Positions 35,330 through 47,524 are shown, numbered from the stretch's first letter. The stretch is DNA of 64,000 bases from Vandiemenella viatica (GCA_031002005.1 CM061921.1:125456597-125520596); one strand, 5' to 3'. The notes: a model not told the origin generated them from the letters alone. A program made the numbers and translations.

Positions 35330-35890
35330 GAAAAACCACAAAAGAACCAAAATTTTAATAGAAAACACACACATAGAACAAGTAGCAGAATTTAAATACC
35401 TAGCTTACAACCTCAGCTACACCCTAGAAACCGATATGCAACAAAAAATCTCAGATTTCATGAAAGTTACAAGAATAATAAAAAGCACCTTCAGACCATC
35501 TCTTGTTCAACAGCACACAAGAATCAGGATATATAACATCCTGGCTAAACCTACCCTACTGTACGGCAGGGAGGCCTGGACACTCCACAAAGGTTATGAG
35601 CGGAGACTAATGGCGGCTGAGATGCGATTTATGAGAACAGCTGGCTACACATTACGAGACAGAAAGAGATCTGATTAAATCTTTAAAGAACTCGAAGTCA
35701 AACCAGTTCTCCGAACTGTGCAAACCTACAGAACATCTTGGTCAAACCATGTACTAAGGTTGAAGACGGACCGGATCCCATGAAAATTATCAAATGCCAT
35801 CCCAGAGGCAGGAGAGATGTAGGAAGACCGCCAAGAAGATGGATTGAGACCGTAACAGGCCTAACAGTGGGTAGGAAGAAGAAGACTGAG
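35330..35890 (+). pseudogene. LINE fragment, RT C-terminal region
   Basis: Frames read 'KILIENTHIEQVAEFKYLAY', then the open frame at 35436-35678 with 'LLYGREAWTLHKGYERRLMA' and 'AEMRFMRTAGYTLRDRKRSD'. Downstream frames give 'HPRGRRDVGRPPRRWIE', the usual end of RTE/R4-type LINE proteins. The RT core is absent, as expected from 5' truncation. Confidence 0.8.
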
Positions 35891-37085
35891 AATTTAACTC
35901 AGTCCTAACTGCCCCTTTTAATAAATGTAGGTTTTGTCTTAGAGCTGTGCATCTTAATCGTTCGTACAGAACCTATTTGTGAGTCTGAGTATTAAATTAA
36001 ACTTTTTATCGATGGTTTCTTTACTCACTAACCTGCATTTCCCATCAGAAATAAGTTACTTTTAATTATGAAAGGAGTTTGATATTCCTTAAAAGAGCAG
36101 TGTGAAATAGAAGTACTATACATGTGGACATATAGTTCCGGACCTTCTACACAATATTAAAGTCTCCCACCGGAGAAGAACATCAATCTGATACATTGTT
36201 TTGTACCCTCACTCCAACTCCAACTTCAACTTCTGGCAGGTATCTGACTCCTGGAGCATTTGCCCTTATGTAGCCCACACCGGTCAATAGTTAACATACA
36301 CAGCATAGTCATATGTGCCGAGTGCCTCTCCATGCCAAGCTGTGGGGACCACAGTGTGGTGGGAAAATGCAGGCAGCAGATCAAGAGGCATGATAGTGGG
36401 GATCATTAGTTGTTCGAAGTACATTCTCACAGTTTCTCAGTGGTTTGGTCTCGTTACTCTTAGTTGGCTAATAAACAGGCTCTAAGTTGCTAGCCAGTAT
36501 CTCTGTTTACAATCCCTTCTATGAGACGAAACTCCATAGCCTCCTTAATCACACTGCCCCGGTATTCATTTGGATTCGTGTCACCTCAAAGTCAAAACTG
36601 TGTCTGTTCTCTACACCATGCAATGCCACAGCTTACCTTGTCACATGTTCCAGGCGTAAGCATCTCGCATGCTCCGTTCAGTGCTGAAAAAAAGGAGTGT
36701 ACTGTCTGTGCAATATACTGCCGCCAACACTCATAAGGGATGGAATAAACACCAGACTGTCTGAGAACCAAACCACCCTTTGCTCTGCGTAGTAAATTCT
36801 TTCTCTCTTCGGTTGATGGAAGAAAGTCCTGATGCCAGATTTACATAACAGTCTGGTGATTTATGTCAAACTAGCTCCAGTCTAAAGTAAAATTGCTCTT
36901 GCTTTCCTCTTTTCTTTATTGGGAAGGCCCTGTGATATGGACTTCACTATATCTGTTCTTGTGGAAACTACGTCGGAAATGATTTACCTCTGCTGGAACA
37001 CTTGTTAAATCCTGTGCACCAGGATTGGAAATGCTGAGCTGCACTGAGCAGAATAATGGTAGTTGTGTGCACTGAGGTATAGGTA

Positions 37086-37954
37086 CAGTTGGGCACAGTT
37101 AATCGAAAAGTTAACTTCGTTAATTGTTAATCCGCCACTTAAAAAGTCTGCTGCTATCTACATCAGAAGAAACCACACCAGTTGAAGAAGGCATTGAATG
37201 ATTTTTCGTTTTTCCCACGAGTTGGCCCCGCTTTTACTTTTTCTTCAAATTATTCATATTTGGATGTATGTGTTCTCTTCATATGTTGTTTGAGATTATT
37301 AAGGCTAGACACGTGAGCCTTGATAGTAGAAAGTTTAGGCAAACACAGTTTGCATTCATAAATCAATTGTTCTCCCAGTCTTGATTTAAATGCAACATAA
37401 TCGCATAAATGTGGCCAAGGATTTTTAATGTTCTCATTGCTATTGTTAGCGTTGCTGCTTTCACTAACGGATTCAAGAGTTCAGTTTCCATGACGTAATC
37501 ATGTAACAAATGTCACTTTAATTTATTTCACTAACAAACACCAAACCAATACCAACTAAAAAGTGATATTTTCCTGGCAGTAAAAATAAGTTAGATTATA
37601 AAAATATCAAATTCAGTCACCACTTGATTTAGAAATGAGTAGTGAGCTCCGGTTTGCAGACGTAAAATGTAAATGATCCTGCTCACACCCACGCCATGCC
37701 TAGCATAACAGTTGTATGTGCATCATACTCGCACTTCGTATTACCTAATTCATTCGCCATCCGACTCGCCGAAGGGTCAAGTGTGCCGTGGCATGCAATT
37801 CAAACAAACCAATGTAATTGTCTAAAGTTAACGGTTGTCCAATTTAACAGAAGTTAAGAAGACCATTAATGATTTTTTAGGTTAACTTAAAAGTTAAATT
37901 TTTGCAATTTTGTTAAGTTCGTTAATTAACAATTAACGGTTTTCTGCCCAACTG
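37086..37954 (-). mobile_element. hAT-type element with BED zinc finger, inside Penelope copy A
   Basis: The ends are inverted repeats beginning 'CAGTTGGGCA' at 37086 and ending with its complement at 37954, followed inside by repeated GTTAAC/GTTAATT motifs. The target duplication is TATAGGT(A/C), at 37078-37085 and, displaced by 4 bp, 37959-37966 (7 of 8 match). On the minus strand at 37425-37250 a BED-type zinc finger is readable: 'NPWPHLCDYVAFKSR', 'YECKLCLPKLS' and 'NNLKQHMKRTH'. The catalytic domain is missing, so this is a deletion derivative. Confidence 0.82.
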
Positions 37955-38177
37955 TGAATATAGGTCAGGTTTCTTCTACAACTGGTGTCTTAGTGTGCTA
38001 TCGGCATTCTTTCTGATCAAAATGTCCAGAAATGGTAGGCAACCCTCTTGCTGAACCTCAATTTTAAATTTGATACTTTCATGTATTTTATTTAGATATT
38101 TTTATCTTCCATACAGCTATATGATGGAAATATCGTCCGTGTATCTGTAAAAGCAAATCGGTTGTAATTCTGCACTG

Positions 38178-38392
38178 AACATGGTGGGTGAGCGGTAACA
38201 CCCTGGTCTCGCATTTGGGAGGACATGGGTTTGATCCTGGTCCGGCCATCCAGATTTGGGTTTTCCACTGTTCCCTAAATCACTGCAGGCAAATACTGAT
38301 ATGATTCTTCTAGAAGCCCATGGCCAAATTCATTCCTGTTCCTCCTCTAATGGCCTTAATTTAAGTGAGGAGTAAAACTAAATATATTTATA
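38178..38392 (+). mobile_element. Diverged SINE, type B, inside Penelope copy A
   Basis: The head reads 'GGTGGGTGAGCGGTAACACC', the B box has decayed to 'GGTTTGATCC', and the body 'CAGATTTGGGTTTTCCACTG' is clear. It separates two RT motifs of the Penelope copy on the opposite strand. Confidence 0.85.
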
Positions 38393-38579
38393 CACATCCA
38401 CACCCATAAAGGTTATTCAGCATTTTCCAGTGCCACGAATATATTGGCAACAACTGGAGACAGTAGCGAACCCGTGGCAACCCCACCACATTGTTTAGTG
38501 GTAGGCAAGCAGACATGTGTGATTAAAGATACTGTCATCAAAATTGAACCAGGACAGAAATAGATTCTGCCGGGGGAGC

Positions 38580-40673
38580 AGTGCTCTCATGCGGTTTTGT
38601 GTTTACACCTACCTTGAGATTTGTTCTGCACTTGGATATCATTGGTGGTATTGGGAAGGCCATTCGAAGACTACTAGCAGACTTTATAGAAGAAATCAAA
38701 CAAAAATCTTCTTGCATGCTCTGCAAGCCCAAGGCAGACAAGAAGAACATAAAGGTGTTGGAGAGGAGAGTGGTAAAGTAATTACTGGAGAGCAAGGACA
38801 TTATCATTCTTCCCACAGGCAAACATAATTGTACTATTCTTATGATGGAGGAGGATGATTGTTGAAAAATTAACCTGATTGTGGACGATGAACCTTGCAC
38901 AAGACTGAACCTCGATACAACCGTGTAGTCACAAGACTACCGTGCTTTTGAAAGCTTCAGGTCTTCCACAGGACACCATCAAATAACTTGAGCCCCAGGC
39001 ATTAATACCTCCTGGGCTATATATGCTACGAAGGATACCACAAGGGCTAAGTCCCATTGTGTCACTGGTGTACTTGTTAGCTAAACATCTGTCTGCAGTC
39101 CTGAGCCTACTAGTGGGAAGATGTACTCACCACATACAGAATTTGACAACACACCGAGTCTTGATTTGCACCAAATGAAATAATGGTCAGATTTGATGTG
39201 GTATTGCTTTTAACAAGGGTCACTCTGCATGAGTCAATGCAGATGCTCAGACAGCATTTTGAACCACCTGTGATCGATCTTTTCCTCCATTCACTGACTT
39301 TGACTTACTTCCTCTTCAAAATTGATTATTTTGAACAATGTGATCGAGTCACCGTGGGTTCACCACTAGCCTCCAGTTGTTGCCACTATGTTCATAGAAC
39401 ATTTCAAGAACATGCCACTGCAAAGTTTTAAATTGTGACAACTTGCTTTTACAGATACGTGGACGACACTTTCACCATATTTCCACATGGAAGAGAAAGA
39501 TTGGACATTTCCTCAAACATCTAAATGAGTTACATGAAACTATCAAATTTACAATTTAGGTTGACCAAGAGGGCTGCCTGCCATTTCTCAACATTTTGAT
39601 CAAAAAGATTGCAGGACATGGAGTGTATTGGAAACCAACTCACACCAACCTATGCCTCAGCTCATGAAAGGCCAGAACATATATGATTCAACAAGTATTC
39701 CGATGCAGCTAACTATTTGGGATGTACTTTCCACATTGATGGATACAGGGAAGCCCAGATCAGCAGTCTTCTCCACAAAAGACGAGAAAAGTGAGACATG
39801 AAAAGGCTGAATAACAGGCCTTTTTACTCTACACTGAAGCGATTTTGACATAGCTGGCATGAAGACTTACTTCTATCCACCCAGGAATATAAAGGATTTA
39901 TTACACTGTTTCAGACAGTCTGTTGTTCATTCCATTTTTTGTAGGTGTGAGCAACTGTACATTGGGCAAATGATATGCTCCATATTAGGGTTTTATGGAA
40001 TATGCATATGCCTGGGAGATCTGACAAAGTCAACTGTAGCTTTGCATAGCACATAAAAGAGACACGGTTTTGATATCGAAGTGATGGGAATATTAACCTA
40101 TGCAAATGGATACTGGGACTGCATGTTTAAGGAGGCTATGTGTCATGAAAGGTATTGTAAACAGAGATACTAGCTACCAATTTAGCACAGCTAGGAACCC
40201 AGTTATTAACGAACTAAGAGCAATGAGACAAAACCTCAGGAGGGTGTGCGAGTGGTACTGCTCTGGCCTCGCATTCGGGAGGACGTTGGTTCTAATCCTT
40301 GTCCAACCATGCAGATTTGGGTGTTCTATGGTTTCCCCCAAATCACTCCAGGTGAGTGCCTGGTTGATCCCTTTATAAACCATGGCTAAATTCCTTCCTG
40401 TTCCTTGGCCCCAGTCCTTTCCCACAAACAAACAAAAAATCAAAACAAAAAAAAGTGGTGTTCAGCACACACGACTTTGATGTAGGCAGAAACCATTTAC
40501 CGGCATGGGCTATAGAAGAGCAAACAGTCCAGAATCCTGACACTTGGGCAGAACATAGTCAGAGAGTGGCATCGAAATTTTGCATTTTCAGATTGATGCT
40601 CTCCCCAGCAGGAGATCTGAGCACTTTTTGTACCTTTGACACACCGGGAAATCATTTAATCTTTCAACATTAA
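38580..40673 (+). pseudogene. Penelope-like element copy B
   Basis: An N-terminal region at 38640-38860 ('CKPKADKKNIKVLERRVVK', 'ESKDIIILPTGKHNC') leads to the RT: 'MVRFDVVLLLTRVTLHESM' (39183), 'HSLTLTYFLFKIDYFEQCD', and an intact catalytic 'CFYRYVDDTFTIFPHG' (39450-39490). The GIY-YIG-like endonuclease follows at 39930-40050 ('CRCEQLYIGQMICS', 'LGDLTKSTVALHS'), then 'NRDTSYQFSTARNPVINELR' at 40155-40215. After an inserted SINE the tail reads to 40673 ('WAEHSQRVASKFCIFRLML'). Stops and frameshifts are frequent. Confidence 0.85.
40236..40455 (+). mobile_element. SINE inside Penelope copy B
   Basis: The head reads 'GGAGGGTGTGCGAGTGGTAC', the B box is 'GGTTCTAATCC', and the body 'ATCACTCCAGGTGAGTGCC' ends in an A-rich tail broken by C. 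Possible duplication of ACAAAAC on both sides. Confidence 0.85.
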
Positions 40674-40679
40674 AGTTGT

Positions 40680-42020
40680 CAGTTGCTTTCCTATTTGCAG
40701 ATTTATTAGGTCTGGAAAAAAAACCTCAAAAGTTGGCTTATTTTGCTAAAACTAGTTTGTGTGATACTACTCGGATAATTTGTATATCGCTCGTACCACA
40801 CTCTTGCAGCATTTCACTTAAATATTTTTATTCAGCCTGCCAGTTTGAATCTGTGTTTAGCTTCTTTCCATATGTGTTTTGGTTCACAATATTCTCTTCA
40901 GCTCCTACTCTCAGATATTAGCAGTGGAGAAATTTTTTGCCGTCCCTATCCTATCAATGATTCATATCCACTTCCTGTACACATATTGCATTGCGTAGAG
41001 TGTTCTCAACTCCTGCCACTTTCAAGCGCTATCCTAAATCTCCAGTCATACAGTGTCATACAAAACTATAAACCTCACTGTTTTATTAAATAATGCTCTT
41101 GAGTTAATAGTTTATACAACGTGATGTAGGCAAATATCAATTTTACACTGTTTCTCTAGGGTTATGAAAGAACGATTCCCTGCTATGAATATTTTTTGTT
41201 AAACAGCTATAAAGCCCCAGTACCTATCTAATCAGTGAATTGCCTAATGAAGTTTTTAAGACATTGAATAAGAATTTTCCCCTTCTTTTACTATTGAAAA
41301 CTGGATTCTTTCTATTCATGAAGTTAATTGTAATCCACAGTCAAAGAATTTGCTGCTTAGTAAAAAGAAGTGGTGTAGTCTGCATCTAGTGTGCAGAAAA
41401 AATCTGTGCTGTAATATTGACAAATATTGTTGTAAATTATACTCAAATTTTTCTGTTTGGGTTCTTTATTACGTTTACACTGTAGAAGGGTGTTTTTGTG
41501 AAATCGATTTTTAATCTTATTGTGACTTGCAGGACATAATGTATATTGATAGTTTTGTGTTTAATTGTTACCCGAGTCCTATTTTTATATATTGTATTTG
41601 TAACACAAATCTGTTTTAGTTTAATATAGGTACTGAAGTAACTATAGAAGCAACAATGTATCGCTGCTCTTAATTTAAATACTCTTTGAAGACCCAAGGA
41701 AATATTAGAAAATTTTAATCAATTTAACAGGTGGAGATGATATTATTAGTGACTAAGGTCAGAGTAATATGGTCTACCATTGTTTACAGATTAGTGAAAG
41801 CAGACCTGCAACGAAAATAGTAGAAGATGGCTATGATGTTTTGGTGACTGGGAGAAATAACTAAGACATTCCAAGAAATGGAGTTTTTTGCGCTGGTAAG
41901 TATAAAATGACATTATTGTATGCATTTTTTTAAAAAGTTATATGTCATGTTTGTAGTTCAAGGTTATAATCATTTTTGTTTGTTTTCACACAAATTAAAC
42001 TGAGACTGGTTGGTAAGTGC
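40680..42020. other. No recognisable gene
   Basis: AT-rich sequence; open frames at 40676-41093 and 41443-41697 lack motifs. Confidence 0.4.
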
Positions 42021-42024
42021 TAAC

Positions 42025-42260
42025 AGTAGGGCCTGGGTGAGCGATTAACACTCTGGCCTCACATTAGGGAGGACGCCGGTTCGAATCCTCATCTGGGCAT
42101 CCAGACTTGGATTTTCCATGGTTTCCTCAAATCACTTGAGGCGAATGCCAGGATGCTACCTTCTAAAGCCATAGCTGAATTCCTTCCCATTCCTTGTCCT
42201 CAGTCCCATCCACCTCTAATGACATTGACGAGGCATAAAGCCATAAGAAAAAAAAAACCT
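42025..42260 (+). mobile_element. SINE, type B
   Basis: The head reads 'GGGTGAGCGATTAACACTCT', with a perfect B box 'GGTTCGAATCC', and the tail has 'GACGAGGCATAAAGCCATAA' and an A-run ending near 42257. Confidence 0.9.
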
Positions 42261-42264
42261 ACCT

Positions 42265-42420
42265 GGCCCTCCACATTTTGGTTTTACATACAGTTTTCTA
42301 AACTCATTCCAGGCAAATGGTATGATTTCTTCAAAAGGCCATGGCCAAATTTCTTCCTATTCCTTTTTTCCTAGTCCTCTCTCTTCTCTAATTATCTTGA
42401 TGAGGCAAATGGTGCCCCCC
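42265..42420 (+). mobile_element. Headless SINE copy in tandem
   Basis: It begins at the 'CCACATTTTGGTTTTACATA' segment directly after the A-run of the preceding copy, then has 'TTCAAAAGGCCATGGCCAAA' and 'TTGATGAGGCAAATGG'. The tandem placement suggests insertion into, or template switching at, the first copy's A-tail. Confidence 0.8.
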
Positions 42421-42429
42421 CTCCCCTCC

Positions 42430-43810
42430 CTTTCCTTTCCAAAAAATACACAGTGCAAAATCAGTAAGTATATTTAGAAGGCAAGTGATTGAAGGCAATA
42501 GCATTCCTTGCAGGATTTTATCTACAGCTACTGTCTTCAGTCAAAATAGAAAGCTGAGCAATGGGTTCTGTGCTCAGTCACTGGAGACTGAAGCTATAGG
42601 CAGCAGTTACATGGTTTCCTTGACGATATTTAGTGAAGCTTTTCTTCATGGGCCTAGGTCTCATTTTGTAGCTTGATACTATGGTATTTTAGGCAATTAA
42701 GTCACTGGTGACTTTTCACAATCATTGTATGCTTACAAAGAACAAAGTATTTCCCAGTATTGAGTATTAAACCTTTCGCTGTGGATGACGTCCAGAGACG
42801 TCATGCTGGTACTCTACCTCAGTGCTGATGATGTCTCTAGACTTTCACTACAATTTTTGTCTGCAAAGGCCAATAGTCGTTAAGTTCAAAGTGAAAGTAG
42901 GCAAAGCTTTTCTTATTACTTTAGTGTAAATAACCCTATTTATTATGTAAGTGTGGTTTCATAAGGTAATTGATTGTAGCTATGTGCCAGAGCCAACAAT
43001 ATGACAGCAATAATAGTACGTAAAACAGCAAATGATTTTTTTAATGCAATGTTGCGACACACATTTACATTATCCAGTAGTAGTTCAGCTCTGCATGTGT
43101 ATAAACGTATCTCCCTAATGATATAAAGTGTAATTACTGGGCATAGGTGGATGGAAACCGCATATTGGCAAACGTGACCCACAACACTAGCTTTGTGTCC
43201 TACTGAATTTTGCTTCTCAGCATTTCACACAAATGCGAGAATCTTATACTCTTGTCTTGCCAAAATCATTATTTCAGTATTTACAGGAGAATCAAATAGC
43301 CTATTGTGTCAAAATTAGTTTATACATCTGTTATGCATGAAGTGATGAAGATGGACTATGTTGAATCAGATTTTTGTACCATTTGTTTAGGAATATATTT
43401 CATTTTACTTTAACTTTTGTGTGTTTTAGGGTGTGTATTTGTATTTAAAATTGCCTACATTTCTATGATAAGTGAAATAACTTTTCCTACTTGCTCATAC
43501 ATGCTCTCATATTGATTATATAGACCGTGACATTGATAGACATCGTGAGCACAGGAGGAGAAATTAGCATGGCAGGTGCACATGATATCTTTAGATGCCA
43601 TTCATTTTTTTTTCTTATATTAATGTTTTTTACTGTTGATAATAAAGTGATGTACTCCAGCCAAGTAAAAAAAAATGTTCAACACTAAGGTCAAGTATCT
43701 TAATATTGCTTCCACAGCAGAAGGGCTAATACAGTATTCTTGGGTTAGGAACTGTTTGAACACAGTGTTTACATACGATATCTGGATGTTGTGGATCATT
43801 TTCCTCAATT
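42430..43810. other. No recognisable gene; one short palindrome
   Basis: At 42786-42805 is a perfect palindrome-type arrangement (ATGACGTC, 4-bp loop, GACGTCAT). A related 'GATGATGTCTCTAGAC' follows about 25 bp later. Nothing else stands out. Confidence 0.5.
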
Positions 43811-43819
43811 GTTGATAAT

Positions 43820-44345
43820 ATTAACAAATAAATTACGCCAAAGCAATTGACTTTTTTGTATTTAGAGATTATCCAAGTTCATGAAAATTTCTTTCAATAC
43901 TGTTAAAACTTCCAATAAGTACCTTACTTTGATTTTTTAAAGTAGTGATTCTATAAGACTAAAAACATATAAATGAAAACTTCTAAAATATTCTCCATCT
44001 GCACCACTCATAGCAAGTGAGACCTTAATTTGGCACTATAGTCACAGAAATAACAAAACAGACATTTGATCAATAAGCCAGAAAATATGTGCATTGGATT
44101 TTTCTTTTCAATCCAGGGATCATTTTGCATGAAACTTGAAAGCCACCTCAATCACCAATGAGTATGAAAAATTTTTGCTTTTATTAAAGCTCATGCACTT
44201 CCCTAGTGTCATGTCGCCTCCTGACAGGTTACCTGGCCTGTCCAGTACTTTGCTGGAAAATCGCAGGGAATTGGAACACTGAAATATCGTATGTAAATAT
44301 TAACAAATAAATTACACCAAAGAAATTGACTTTTTTGTATTTATT
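43820..44345. repeat. Duplicated Penelope terminus (direct repeat)
   Basis: About 45 bp starting 'TTAACAAATAAATTACGCCA' at 43821-43866 recurs almost exactly at 44299-44345, where it forms the 3' end of the Penelope-like element. This resembles the terminal direct repeats (pseudo-LTRs) that Penelope-like elements make by tandem insertion. Confidence 0.7.
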
Positions 44346-46170
44346 GATCTCCCGTACGCATTTCACTTCTTTTGCAGAAGCATCTGCAACGGGTTTTTAC
44401 TGTTAATTATGTATAAATGTTATAAGTTGGTTATGTTATGTTTGGTACAGTGGAATTATTATCTAACTTATAATCTACTTAGATTTTGTGGTCTATTGCA
44501 TTTCTTTTAGCACCATTCTCAGGATAAGTGCTTTTGCATTTTTGGTGAGAAGTGTCTTCATTATTCAGATGGTGCTTGTCACAACACTGCACTTTATTGC
44601 ACTGCACTTTATTGCACTGCACTATGTGTTTTTTCTTGTGATTGGCCATTCTGTTTTGTTTACTATCGAGTTTGTGTTGTTATGTGGTGTTGTTTTGTTT
44701 TATTCAGTCTTCCATTTGTTAGGTGGTTTTTTCAAATGTAAATTATTGTCACTAGTTTTTTGTGGTTTTGTGTGTCCTTGTTAATTGTTGTTTTGCCAGT
44801 GTCGATGTTTTTTTATTTTAGTTAAAGTGTTGTGTATAGTGTCGGGTTTGTGTATTCATTTATTATTCGTTTTCCTTCTGTTAGTGCTTTTTGTATGTGA
44901 TAGTTCTCTTGGAATGTTAGTATTTGTGATTTGTTGTTGTTTATGGTGAGTATTTGCATGTCTGTGTCAGTATATGCTGGGTGGTGGTTGTGTTCTTGTA
45001 AGTGTTCTGCAAATGTGAATGGTTATTATATTTTAGAGCTCTTATACGTTCCTTGTATCTGGTTTCGAATTTTCTGCATGTTTGTCCTATGTACTGAGCT
45101 TCGCATTCATTGCATGTTATCCTGTATATTCCTGAGTTGTGATATTTATTGGGTTGTGTGTTATTTTTAATGTTTTTATGCATTGTGTTGTCTGTTCTGA
45201 ATGCTATTTTTAGTCCCTGTTTTTTGATATATTTGCAGTTTTGTATGTGTCTATGTTGATGTATGTCATCACATGCCATTTCTTTCTATTTTGTTGTGTA
45301 TGTGGTGTGCTATCTAGAGTTGATCTACTGTGGTGTGATGATGGGATTGTATTGTGTGAAGTTTTCTTTATTTATCTTATAATTTTGTTGTTTAGTTGGT
45401 GTACCCGGCATTCCTTGTGTCCATTTTTGTCGGCTGTATAGATGATTGTATTAAGTTATAGTATGTAGTTTTCTTTATTTTGTTCAGTCTGTAGAGCATT
45501 TGCCTAATTGCAGCTTCTTTATGAGTTTGTGGATGGTTTGAATCAGTTCCTATTATCATGTCTGTGGTGGTGAGTTTTCTGTAAATCTGAAACAAGTGTT
45601 GCTGTTTGTGTTTGTTATGGTTATGTCAAGGAAGTTTTGTTTACCATTTGTTTCTTTCTCCATTGTGAATTTGATGTTTTTGTGTATAGTGTTGATGTCA
45701 GTATGCAATTCTTGTATCCTCTGTTCTGGCTCATTGACTAGGCAAATAACATCATCAACAAAATGGTGCCAATAGATATTGTTATATCCTTTGTTTTTGA
45801 CAGTGTTTTCTAATATTTGATTTCTACATGGTTCATAAATATGTCTGCAATTATTCCTGATATCTGTGACCCCATGGGTAGGCCATCGTTTTGTGTGTAG
45901 TATTAGTTGTTAAATTGGCAGTAGTTCTGTGATGTCAGGAGTGTAAGTATATCAATAGCATCTTCAATGTGTGTGTCAGCGATTAGTTTGTGTTGTCTAA
46001 GGTTTTTGTTTATTATTTCTAAACTTTGTTTGATTAGAATGTTTGTGTACATGTTCTGTATATCAAAGGTTAATACTGTTGCTGAATTTGGTATGTCTAT
46101 GTCTTTGATCTTTTCAATGAGGTTTGAGGTGTTTCTTATGGTTTTGTCATTGTGTGGAGTGTAGTATTGT
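44290..46170 (-). pseudogene. Penelope-like element of a second family
   Basis: It reads leftwards. RT motifs are 'LTFDIQNMYTNILIKQSLEI' (46070-46010), 'GLPMGSQISGIIADIFMNHV' (45890-45830) and, in a shifted frame, 'DDVICLVNEPEQ' (about 45760-45715). 'IYRKLTTTDMIIGTD' lies at about 45590-45550. The GIY-YIG endonuclease is in the open frame at 45279-44941: 'SGIYRITCNECEAQYIGQTC' and 'RYKERIRALKYNNHS'. The 3' end lies near 44290 within the direct repeat. It differs from the Penelope copies at 36-40 kb in sequence and has frameshifts. Confidence 0.87.
44586..44625. repeat. Short tandem repeat, 15-bp unit
   Basis: The unit 'CACTGCACTTTATTG' occurs about two and a half times in a row in the Penelope 3' region. 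Confidence 0.8.
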
Positions 46171-46371
46171 GAAGATCCAAATGTATCAGAAACAGAAATT
46201 GTAACTGACTGACCAGTATATACTGATAAAGTAAACTAATCTAAATCATTGAATCAAGTATACATGTAAGAGTGATTTACCTTAGATTCAAAATTCCAGT
46301 AAGTTCAGTGTAGATGTTTCGTATTTCTCTGACACAAGAATTATTCTGCCGTCTATCACAAAGTGTAAATT

Positions 46372-46478
46372 GAAGAAACCATGGAAAACCCAAATCTGGA
46401 TGGGGATTCGTACCCGCTTCCTCCCGAATTCGAGGACAAAGCATTACCACTCGTACACCACGCTCTGCTATATCCTGT
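46372..46478 (-). mobile_element. SINE head fragment
   Basis: The minus strand carries the tRNA-like head ('GAGCGTGGTGTACGAGTGG'), a B-box-like 'GGTACGAATCCCC' and the start of the body. The 3' part is missing, which is unusual for a retroposed SINE and suggests later deletion. Confidence 0.8.
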
Positions 46479-46927
46479 CAGTGTTTAATAATGGAAATTC
46501 TCAAATGGTATTTAATTAGTGTGCATTAGGGTTGTTGCGGATGTCATCTTTGCGGATGCGTTTGCGGATGTGGATGTTCAGAGCTTGACATCCGCGGATG
46601 CGGATGTTTTGCGGAAGCGGATGCGGATGTGGAAAAATAAATTTGTAATTATTTAGATTTTAATATTTTATCAAAAATAAATTAAATATCAATCTTTTTT
46701 ATAATTAAATTCTATTTCCATATAATATTGCCATACTGATTTATTTTTGCCTGATCTTTCAACAACAAAAAATGTGGGATGATTTCGCAAGTGAAATAAA
46801 TTATTTAAATAATTACGTACGTGTCTAAAAACCAGTCTTTAGCATATGAACATTGCGGAGTTCGTGGCTGGCTAGACTAATTCAAGCGTCAAGCACAAGG
46901 CCATGCCACCGCTCATCTCCACGCTCG

Positions 46928-47148
46928 CTTTTTTTGTGTTATAACTATACGCCTCGTCGACGTCGAGGTCATTAGAGACGTGAACGGGAAGGAATTTGGC
47001 CTTGGTCTTTTAATGGAAGCATTCGCCTGGAGTGATTTAGGGAAGCCATGTAAACCAAAATCTGGATGCCCGGACGGGGATTCGAACCGTTGTCCTCCCA
47101 AATGCGAGGCCAGGCCGTTACCGCCTACTCACCACGCACAGTTCCGTA
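46928..47148 (-). mobile_element. SINE, type B, inside the hAT element
   Basis: On the minus strand the head is at 47148-47090 ('GCGTGGTGAGTAGGCGGTAA') with the B box 'GGTTCGAATCC' at about 47090-47080. The body and the tail 'GACCTCGACGTCGACGAGGC' follow. Confidence 0.88.
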
Positions 47149-47229
47149 CTTGCAACCCACCGTCCCACCGCTCTAGTGGCGCATTCACAGTACAACTTGT
47201 AGGACCTACGAGATCCGATTTTCGATTAA

Positions 47230-47247
47230 AAAAAAAAAAAAAAAAAC
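47230..47247. repeat. Poly-A tract
   Basis: A homopolymer run of about 18 A inside the hAT element. Confidence 0.8.
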
Positions 47248-47524
47248 TCTTGATGGTCCGTGAAAGCGGTTAAAGGTTCCTTTCGATTCACTCAAAATTT
47301 TTTCAACAAAAAATGATAAGATGATATTATACATTTTAATTTAAATACAGACTGCAAATATTCTGTAAATTAATAATAATTTCGTGTGATCTAAAAATTT
47401 CAGTCACAGAGTTTCTTATCAGCCGTGCAGTGTACCTCTATCGTTGTCACCTATTGTTAAAAGGAGCCCTACAGATTAACGTGAAATTCGAACCACGGAG
47501 TGTCCCAGCATCTTAGCATTAATA

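Larger units (their letters stand above)
36180..38560 (-). pseudogene. Penelope-like element copy A
   Basis: It reads leftwards from about 38560. The RT palm is seen as 'GGVATGSLLSPVVANIF' (about 38495-38445), and after a SINE as 'CFYRYTDDISII' with 'QEGCLPFLDILIRKN' (38140-38000). A hAT element (37086-37954) interrupts it. On the far side, at 37080-36480, are decayed pieces of the GIY-YIG endonuclease region and the C-terminus, with 'VIKEAMEFRLIEGIVNRDTG' near 36560-36500. Penelope-like elements use this RT plus GIY-YIG pair. Many stops. It is the same family as copy B, in the opposite orientation. Confidence 0.8.
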
